Positions 55,944 through 64,000 of a stretch of 64,000 nucleotides of DNA are shown here, one piece after another. Made by a program: the position numbers and the translations under genes. Source of the stretch: Camellia lanceoleosa (lineage: Eukaryota; Streptophyta; Magnoliopsida; Ericales; Theaceae); contig CM045758.1 in assembly GCA_025200525.1 (NCBI GenBank), forward strand, positions 5,886,580 through 5,950,579, read 5' to 3'. The notes beneath the pieces were generated by a model. That model worked only from the letters and a program-made list of their open reading frames with translations, did no database searches and had not been told where the DNA came from. The number at the start of each line of letters is the position of its first letter. The first letter of the stretch is position 1.

Positions 55944-58900
55944 CTCTGTCACGACCCAAACCTGCCCTTATGGGTTTAGCATCAGAATCGCCAAGAATCC
56001 GAGATTACCAAGGCCCGCTAATAAAGAAATAAGAATACAGAGTACAGGTCAAGTGGCCAAAACAGTAATTAAAAGATATCCAATGAGTCAGGATACAAGA
56101 TGCAAAAAAAGACTTTTCATAACATATTTACATTTAGTACCAAAACAGTGTGCACAATATAAACATCACGTACAGACATCCAGTCTAGGGACTGAATCCC
56201 TAACAATACAGTACAGTATCAGTCATAACATTATTACAAAACAGAGATGGAAAGGGGGAATCTAAAGCACCCCTAGGCAGCCAAAGCTTGCACAGATCTG
56301 GAACCTCGAAGTGAGGCACGAAGGTTGGCTTGACAAAACAAGAGCTTAGCTTGACGCTCCTAGCAACGGTTCGATGCCTGAACACCTACATATATATATG
56401 AGCAGTGAGCTAAAGCCCAATGAATAACATATGCGTAAAGAGGTTAAGAATGAATGTCCTTTTAGTATTGAAAACAGTCGTTTATCAGTATATCAGTCAT
56501 CCAGTTTGTGGCTCATATTTCATGCCATAACAGTCATTCAGAAACTATAATAGTCATATGTGGTTGTAGACGTCCCCGAACACATCCCGGGGAAGGAGAG
56601 TGCGAGTCCCCCCCCCCCCCCGGTTCCGGTTCGATATTGGGTCTACTACAGTTCAAATAACTCAAATGTCACGGTTCTTAATCTTGAACCAAAGAGTCCA
56701 AATTCGGCAAATCGTTTTGAGAAAACAGATTTTTTGAAAGAAGTGCCAAACATGGACTGCTTTGCCAGATACAGAGTCACCACCTAAATATTTTATTTTT
56801 GGGAAATTTAGGAAACCCTGACTCGGTGCCAAAGGCCACATGTCCGTCATCACCAAAGTTGCCTCGGCTCGGGAACCTGGGTACGATTGGGGAAGGTCAG
56901 CTATGAGCATTCTCTCGCCATTCAAGACCGGCCTCTACTAACCATGATATCCAATTTTGAAAACTTTACATGTTCTTATTCCGGTTATTAGCCTAGAATT
57001 ACTATGTTATGCGCACTGCAAACAAGTATAGACCAAATCGCCTAAATTGGAACAAAACATTACATGTTTGTTTTGAAAAAAATGGTTTGCTACTCGTAAG
57101 TAGGCTAAAATGCAGGTTTTGCCACCGTCAAGTGGGCTTTTAGAAAAGACAGTTGTGCCACTATCTAGTGGGCCTTAAACTCACAGTTTTAATGCATTGT
57201 CCCCATTTAGGTAATTCAACCTCCATCCATAGGCATTCATGCAGTTATATCACATAAGCACTTAGCCTCATGGTAGTCATGCTATTATGGCAACACTCAC
57301 ACACATGCAAGGATGCTAAAGCATAAAAGCTCACCTAGTACTCCAAGCCAAAACAGAAGCTTATTAGAAATCCATGCATGGACCTAAGCATACTGAAATG
57401 TCTAATGCAACACATGCAAAGATGTAATCTAGGCAGGCTCGACTATCCTAAACATAGCGTGTGAAATGCTACAAGTATCACGTATTCAATTTGGAATTGA
57501 AATACAATGCAGTTTGTATGATGTACCGAGCCCAATGCATGTCAACAAATGCATGGATGCACGCATGCATTGCACAAGGTATGCTGAATTAAATATGCCC
57601 TAATCTACCATCATAAGCAGGTAAATAAAAGGGAAGAAAGAAATGGGGGTTGGAAGACATACACACCACTCACCCACACTTATTACAAATATGCCCTCAC
57701 ACAGAGGGGCCCAAAAGAATATACAGTCCAAAATAATACAATCTAAATACAGAATAAATTAATTATTAAAAAAAATTTCTAATTTAATTAATAAATCTAA
57801 TATAAAAAGAAAGGGGCCTCAGCCCTGCCTCGGGATGCGCGAATGATGCATGTTTCAGTCCGTCTTGCCCGAAAACTGGCCATGCCATTTGTTTCGCTTT
57901 TCGCCTGTCTCCAAAAATTGCCAAAGTCCCAGGATACCTTCCTTGAATGCTGCTGTACACCACCGGCTGGAGGAAGTGCCCACCGGCCATCCAAAATATC
58001 CACCGGCTGTCCATGAGGTTATCGGCCACCCATATAGTGCCGGTCGGCACTATATACTGCCGGTCGGCACAAAATTCCTGCAGAGGACAGTTTGACAGCA
58101 ACAGCAGACAGACAGTGCATGACATGGAGTTTTTGAGCAAATGTAAGCATGGCCAATGTTCCCTATCATGTATGAGATTCAAAGAAGCATGACCCTTGGT
58201 TCTTGGGCCATCATCAATTATGCATTTTGGTGCATGATAGCCTAAGGGACCAAGAGTGCATTTTAATGGAAAAATGCATGCAACACAAAGATGAGAACTA
58301 AGTCCCTATCATGTTAAGATCAAGGGTCTTAGTGACCAAGAGTTGAGACAAGTTGCACCACTTGTAGTGTGAACTTCTCTCAACCCTTACACTTGGTTTA
58401 ACACCCCAAACCAAGCCATGGAATGCATGTATGCAACATGGCTCAAATGATGCAATATGAGATGAAATGCAAGACATACCAAATGCAATGCAACATATTA
58501 TGGCAAGAGTGCAATACTAGGCATGCAAAATACAAAGTATAATGCAAACATGGACAATTCTTGTAAAAGAATTAGCATATGACAAGGCTCTGCTAATCAA
58601 GCATGCAAAAAACATGATTCAAGCATGCAATAGTAGACTTAGGCCATGAGGGGTAGACCTCAAACCTCCCCAAAACAGTGGCAAAACATGCCCAAAAACA
58701 TGGGCAAAATGCTATGCAAGCATGCAAGTTAATGTGCCTAAACCTAAGGCACCAAAGAGAGCATCTTACTACCATTAACATGGCCACTCATGGCATATAT
58801 TGGACAACCAAAAACAAACATTTAGCATGCAAAAATACACCCAAATCCCTTGATATGGCAACCCCAAAATACCCTAAACACACAAGTATGCACAAGGCCT

Positions 58901-59971
58901 AATCCTAGGCATAAAAGACCAATGCTTCAAAGCATGAAAGGCATGACAAATGGAGACATATAAACATGGAATAGGGACTGAAATAACATATTAAATGATT
59001 CCAAATCATCTAAATAACCTATCCAATGCATATACATGGATCACATCCTCAAGGCTTACAAGCAATAATGCAAAGCAACTACATTAAGCATGCCAAAAAT
59101 GATAAAACCAGTGGCCAACAGACCTAAAACAAGGCAAATCATAGCCAAAAGCTTCAATGAGTCAAGCCAAAACATGAGGATATACAAGGCTAAACCCATG
59201 ACATGTTTCTAGGCAAAGTAGAGCATTACAAAGCAAGTGTAAAAAGCATGCTAAGGGCCAACAAACCCACATTAGATAGAGGTTAAACATGCTCCAAAAC
59301 ACCCAAAAAAACTCTGAAATGAAGCCAAATACAACTACTCATGCATGCTACCCTTTTGGCCAAAGACAAATACAAGAAAGGGACAAAGGGGAGAGGGGTG
59401 TCCCTCCCCTACACAAGACCTCAAACCACCTTCTTTACCACCAAAAACCCACTGGTTTTCAGTGGTGAAAGGACCCAAAACAACAAGGCAAATAAAGCTC
59501 AAAGTAAAGACACCAAATAGGCCAAAATAAGGCCTAAGAGGGTGAGTTTGCACTCAAACCACAAAATGACCTTAATGAAAGTTCAAAAGCAAGAAAATCT
59601 AAGACTTTTTTCAGTTATACACAAAGCAAGATGGGTAAAAACTTGTTGCAAAAATGGGGAAACTAAAGTAAGTTACTCACCCTTGAAGAACACTTGAAGA
59701 ACAGATGGTGCTGCCCTCTTCTATTGATCAAAACCAGTCCAAAATCTCAACAAACAACCCTCCAAGTCCCTCAATCTCGAACTAAGGTGTAATGGTGTGT
59801 GTATTAGTGCAAAAGTGAGGTAAAAACACACTATTTAGGCTTAAAACACACACACAAGGATGAGAGAGAGAGAGATATATAGAGAGAGAGTATAACACAG
59901 ATATATAGATATGGAAGCTCTGGTTTTGTGTTGAAAATGGCTAACCTCTCTCAAAGGGAGAGAGATGGTGC

Positions 59972-59978
59972 TTATATA
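59972..59978 (-). promoter_or_regulatory. Candidate TATA box of solo LTR
   Basis: TATATAA within GGCCTATATAAGC on the minus strand, about 610 bp from the sense 5' end. CT-rich leader sequence (59866-59894) follows in the sense direction. Confidence 0.6.
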
Positions 59979-60039
59979 GGCCAAGACAAAGCTAAACTTA
60001 GTGGCTAAGCAAATGAAAAGGTTCAAAGGGGGGTGCAAG

Positions 60040-60130
60040 AAGGTCTTGGCTTCTTGGAGAAGCCAAGACAGCTGGCCAAGCTTCTCCAAGAAGCTTTGGC
60101 CAAAGGGTCAAGCTTCTAGAAGCTTAGAAG
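60040..60130. promoter_or_regulatory. Heat-shock-element-like inverted repeats upstream of LTR TATA
   Basis: The segments GGCTTCTTGGAGAAGCC, AAGCTTCTCCAAGAAGCTT and the perfect 16-bp palindrome AAGCTTCTAGAAGCTT (60110-60125) lie 60-150 bp upstream of the TATA motif in sense orientation. The last contains TTCnnGAA followed by an imperfect third unit, resembling an HSF binding site. Confidence 0.4.
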
Positions 60131-62446
60131 GTTCAAGGGTGCAAAGGGTGGAAAATGGTCACACTTATGCACGGGGGAATGTGATGGTACATTCCAGCTG
60201 GCACAGCTGGCATGCACCATGTCTCAGAGGTTCAAAGGGTGCACGCCGGCCAGCGAAAGGGATCATCGGCACAAAAATGTGCCGGTCGGCAATATATAGT
60301 GCCGACCGGCCAAAGGTTTTAACAAAACAGTGCCGGTGGCACCAAATGGCAGCCGGCGATGGTAGGGAAGGGCCGGTGGTATGTGGGGATGCCTCACAAG
60401 GCATTCCCTGCCCCTCCAAGGCAAAACACAAGTGTTTGGTGCAAAACCAGACACAAAACAGTCGAGTTCGGAGATCTTGAGGCAAGGCGCGTAGCCGAGA
60501 ACTCCAAACAAACACAAACATGGATAATCACCGAGTGTTCAAGTGGTGACGTCCAAGTCTTGAGGACGGTTAAAAATGGGGTGTCTACAGTGGTACATCC
60601 AATAGCAAAATAGTACAGTAGGTCTTAACAGACCGAACAGTCAGTTGATGGCCATCATATCAGTAAACAGTAGTGGTTCCAAACATGGGAACCGACAGAG
60701 ATCTCTGTGATAGTAGCAGTACAGTACAGTAACAGTAAATTACTATGGATGCCACGAATACAGTTCACAAATAGGACAAACATTCATTCAGTAAGAGATA
60801 TCTTTTCAAAAAGCAATACAGTTGTTCATTCAGAAAATATTCATAATTGAACATACCTTTACAACATTGTTACTCACAGAGCACTGGGCTATAAATAGCT
60901 AGAGCGTCCTCGGATGCCAACCCTACACAGTTACAGAACGAACACACACTAAGCTACACAGTTGAGAAATAATAAATCAATCCCTAATTTGCCTCGGTGT
61001 GGTTCTACATCAATATCCTCATTAAGATGCCTTAAACTAGGCCTAGGAATGCCTAGGATGAAATGAGGATGCAAAGATGCACTTAGAAACACTTTACAAA
61101 ATTTTGCTGAAACAGGGTCCCGCCGAAGGTTTTCCTTCGGCGGACATGCATAAAAGATCCCCGCCGAAGCTACTTTCTCCGCCGAGCGGATCAGAAATAT
61201 GACAAAGTATCTTGGATGTACGAAATTCACGCTCGACGAGCGCTCGACCTCCACTCGAGCGTGAGACACAGTTCGCCGAAGGCGTGCATTCCCCGCCGAG
61301 CAGATCAGAACACATGCAAATTACTAGATACACGCATTTTCCGCTCGAGCGTCACTTTTCCCGCTCGAGCGTACTGCATGAACTCAGTATGTACGCTCGA
61401 GCGTGGAGTTCCCCACTCGAGCGTGAGTCCAAAATCTAGAATTTCCAGATTCAAACCTCAAGCTCAAAACTCAACTTTAAAGCATCAAATTCGATCCTTT
61501 TGGGCTAATTTTCTGGAAAATACTTGTAAATTCATAATATGACATGTTTCAAAGATCAATTTGAGAATCAAAGCCCAAAGGTAGTTCAAATGAACCCAAT
61601 TTCAAACAAACTTCAAAAACATGATGGATATGTAACATGCATGAGTTTAAACAACTTCAAAGCTTCCAATACTTGCTCCAAACAGACAATTCCTTCAAAA
61701 TCATGATGAATTCATGGGCTAGAACAATGATATGGACATGCATGTGGGAGTTTTCATGAAAACAACTTCAAAACTCAACAATGTGCACATGCATGCATGA
61801 TATAAGCTTCAATTCAACAATCTTAAACCAATTCTTAACTTTAAAACTCTAATCTTCCAAGAACCAAGCAAGAACTAACTTCAATCTCAATTAAAAGGAT
61901 AAATTCCTTACCTAGGTTCCTCAATTACAAGAAGGGTAGCTCAATTATGCAATCAACCTTCAATTCTCTTAATCTCCAAGCCAAAACAAGATGAAATCAA
62001 ACTTTCCTTCTAACACTCTCTCTCTAGTCGGTTTAGGCTCAAGAAAAGGGCTGAAGAAATGTTGTATCAACATGTGTGAGGTATAAGGAGTGTAGGCCTA
62101 GGATTGTCCACTAAGTGGCAAAAATGCACTTAAGTCAAGTTGATGTGTTTTAACTTTATTTAATCTAATTTAATCATACCAAATCAATTTTCAATTAAAC
62201 ATACCATAAAATCACATAATTCCTAATTAGCATAAAACACTAATCAATTTTAGATTCAGCCGCCGATAAGGCCTTCAATTCGCAGTTTAAACATAATACA
62301 TGAATAGATAATTTAGCAGTCAAACAGATAGACATGCATTTAAACTAATACACTCAATCAATCAGTTCAGAATTTCAGTCAATCAATCAGTTAACATGCT
62401 TAATCATAGATTAGCACTAATCAGTGGTGAGGGTTGTCACAGGATG

Positions 62447-63100
62447 CCAGAGCCGCGCCTTGCCTTTGAACTAGTAGACAAAGTGTTAGCAAGGTTGCAG
62501 AGCTCACCGCTCATTCCGGCAATAGAGAACGCACCATTACCCTCAGGCTTCCACCAACCCAAATTCACTACTTATGAGGGAAAGTCAGACCCCTACATGC
62601 ACTTTCGCCAGGTTGTGGTCGTGTATCGGCGAAACGATGCTTTGATGAGTATCATATTTCCTTCTAGCCTCGGCGACATGGGTTTAACTTGGTTTAAAAG
62701 GTTGCTAGAAGGCAGCATAACTTCATAGGCACAACTAGCGGAGGCATTTGTGACCAGATTCAGAACAAACACCAAGACGCTAGTGGAGATTGACCAGCTT
62801 CTCTCCATAGACATGGGCGAGAAGAAAACATTGAGGTCCTACAATAACTAGTATTGGGAGACTTTTAATTAGATTGGAGATTGCCTCACAAACCTAGCTA
62901 TCGCACAGTACAAACGAGGTTTGCGGGCTGACAATAAATTAAGGGATTCAATGACAATGACGCTGCTTCTTACTATGGAAGCCTTGATGGAGAAAGTGCA
63001 CGAACACATCTTGGTCGAGGAAGATGGGATGCGTATCAAGACAGAGTCCGATACAAACAACAATGTCAGACAAAACACCCTCGGCAAAAGTTAACACGGT
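62447..63100 (+). pseudogene. Element F gag, C-terminal part
   Basis: Continues the frame of 44897 after one GGATG. Retrotrans_gag core: IENAPLPSGFHQPKFTTYEG, DPYMHFRQVV, FPSSLGDMGLTWFKRL, then LAIAQYKRGLRADNKL and LMEKVHEHILVEED-like sequence. Stops (TAG) interrupt at about 62726, 62848 and 62869; a TAA follows at about 63090. Typical of Tat-lineage gag. Confidence 0.82.
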
Positions 63101-63119
63101 CGACAAGAAGGACCGACCA

Positions 63120-63780
63120 CGCAAAAATCTTTGCCCAACTAGGGGCAAAGTGGGTTGGCAGGTTTGACCAACTCTTTCTAGATTCCTTGCACAACTGGGA
63201 AGCAAAGGCGGTTGGCAGGTTTGACCAACAAAACTTTCTAGATTCATTGCACAACTTGGGGGCAAATGCGGTTGGCAGGTTTGACCAATAAAACTTTCTA
63301 GATTCCTTGCACAACTGGGGGGCAAAGGCGGTTGGCAGGTTTGACCAACAAAACTTTCTAAATTCCTTGCACAACTGGAGGGCAAATGCGGTTTCCAGGT
63401 TTGACCAACAAAATTTTTTAGACTCCTTGCACAATTGGGGGGGCAAAGGCGGTTGGCAGGTTTGACCAACAAAATTTTTTTGCACCCTTCAACCGAGATC
63501 AGGATCTAAGCTAAAGGCGGTTGGCAGGTTTGACCAATAAAAATTTTTTAGACTCCTTGCACAACTGGGGGGCAAAGGAGGTTCGCAGGTTTGACCAACA
63601 AAACTTTTTTGAACTCTTTGACCAGGATGACAGTTACCTTGGCCAAAACAGGTTGGCAGGTTTGACCAACAAAATTTTTGCACTCTTTGGCCGGGATGGC
63701 AGTTACCTCGGCCAAAGCGGGTTGGCAGGTTTGACCAACAAGTTTTTTGGATTCTTCAACCAAGATGTGTATCTCAACCA
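63120..63780 (+). repeat. 60-bp minisatellite encoding a 20-residue repeat
   Basis: About ten units contain GGTTGGCAGGTTTGACCAAC and TCCTTGCACAACTGGGG. The first six have a strict 60-bp period (63151 to about 63460); later units vary in length. In one plus-strand frame each unit reads close to GRFDQQNFLDSLHNWGAKAV, and later units read through to an open end at 63874. It lies immediately downstream of element F's gag frame. Confidence 0.88.
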
Positions 63781-64000
63781 AAGAAGGTCGGCAGGATTAG
63801 GTAATGCCAAGCTAATTAGTTTGGCTAGACATATAGTAGGAATGATGCAAAATATTGAAAAAGAAACACAGTAACCGCACCAAGAGATAAAAAATGTTCA
63901 TTAATTGGAAGATGATTACAAAAGGTGGGACATATAGCCCGGTTACACAAAAAAATGACTCGTCGTACGATTGCAAACTCGAAAGGTATATACGTTGAAG
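63781..64000 (+). other. Element F sequence downstream of the minisatellite
   Basis: The open frame ends at 63872-63874. The rest (TTACAAAAGGTGGGACATAT and following) looks like non-coding internal sequence near the 3' region of a Tat element. The 3' LTR is not reached. Confidence 0.4.

Larger units (their letters stand above)
56565..60589 (-). mobile_element. Large solo LTR (family 1), 4.0 kb, TSD GTGGT, in 5' LTR of element E
   Basis: Starts TGTAGACGTCCC at 56565, ends GGTGTCTACA at 60589, flanked by GTGGT at 56560-56564 and 60590-60594. The termini TGTAGAC/GTCTACA are a 7-bp inverted repeat. No gag or pol. TATATAA at 59972-59978 (minus). The 3' portion (from about 58600) is the closest relative of 1-1850. 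ORFs within it are incidental. Confidence 0.93.
44898..62441 (-). mobile_element. Element E: Tekay-type chromovirus, minus strand, TSD GGATG
   Basis: Ends are TGTCACGACC at 44898 and GGTTGTCACA at 62441, flanked by GGATG at 44893-44897 and 62442-62446. LTRs are at 44898-47352 and 55947-62441 (2455 and, without the nested solo LTR, about 2465 bp). Internal order on the minus strand is PBS, gag, zinc knuckle, protease, RT, RNase H, integrase, chromodomain, PPT. Two giant solo LTRs interrupt it: 51484-55289 in gag and 56565-60589 in the 5' LTR. Without them it is about 9.7 kb. It sits in element F's gag. Confidence 0.94.
55947..62441 (-). repeat. 5' LTR of element E, interrupted by a solo LTR
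   Basis: Halves 55947-56564 and 60590-62441 match 44898-47352 in order; the interruption is 56565-60589 with GTGGT duplicated. A palindrome array (CGCTCGAGCG and relatives) lies at 61115-61430 and differs from the 3' LTR array by many small deletions or substitutions. Confidence 0.93.
43363..64000 (+). mobile_element. Element F: old Tat-type Ty3/gypsy retrotransposon, interrupted by element E
   Basis: Contains the 5' LTR, a PBS (ATTGGCATCATTTGTGGGAA at 44146), gag split by element E (44208-44897 and 62447 to about 63100), and an in-frame minisatellite (63120-63780). It continues beyond the right edge. The PBS and gag resemble Tat-lineage elements. Confidence 0.75.

Noticed and set aside
56565..60589. 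DNA transposon with 7-bp terminal inverted repeats TGTAGAC/GTCTACA
   Set aside because: A 5-bp TSD, TG..CA ends, an internal TATA-type promoter and lack of transposase fit a solo LTR better. Short inverted ends are normal for LTRs.

Overview
This window is repeat-dominated nuclear DNA of a flowering plant, probably a eudicot. The evidence is the content: chromovirus (Tekay-type) and Tat-type Ty3/gypsy retrotransposons, MITEs, a copia-type LTR remnant, and split exons of a plant-type autophagy protease ATG4 with GT-AG introns. Nothing bacterial or organellar is seen. I cannot name the species.

Layout. (1) Bases 1-10345 hold three copies of one family of very large LTRs (3.3-5.2 kb, termini TGTAGACACC../..TGTTACA, 5-bp target duplications, no coding sequence). 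One partial copy (1-1850) abuts an opposite-orientation copy (1851-10345), forming a large inverted repeat. A third copy (3404-8581, TSD CATGC) sits inside the second. (2) Bases 10351-11079 hold a copia-type LTR remnant and a Stowaway MITE. (3) Bases 11451-40332 are an ATG4 gene fragment. One of its exons is split by a 26.7-kb Tat-type retrotransposon, element A (11673-38408, TSD GTATT). A carries gag-pro-RT-RNaseH-aRNaseH-integrase on the plus strand. On the minus strand, between integrase and the 3' LTR, it carries two antisense genes; one encodes a plant-mobile-domain (PMD) protein with apparent introns, nuclear-localisation motifs and a SUMO-interacting-motif-like VIDLT. (4) A is itself interrupted by element B (21892-33285, TSD TTTTC), a minus-strand Tekay chromovirus whose 3' side was replaced by part of a sister element D. 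(5) Bases 40333-43362 are AT-rich intergenic DNA with possible MITEs. (6) Bases 43363-64000 hold a second Tat-type element F (LTR, gag, in-frame 60-bp minisatellite). F is interrupted by a complete minus-strand Tekay element E (44898-62441, TSD GGATG), which in turn holds two more large solo LTRs (51484-55289, TSD CTTGC; 56565-60589, TSD GTGGT).

How the parts work together. The only host gene seen is ATG4, and it is broken. The coding elements carry nonsense codons, frameshifts and some lost catalytic residues, so most look non-autonomous now. The target duplications give a relative order of insertion: ATG4, then A, then B, then D; and F, then E, then the solo LTRs. The most unusual content is the antisense PMD gene in A, and the structured repeats in the predicted RNA leaders of the large LTRs (about 160-bp units carrying a stem-loop whose stem changes in a compensatory way). 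Arrays of short CG-rich palindromes in two unrelated LTR families are also unusual.
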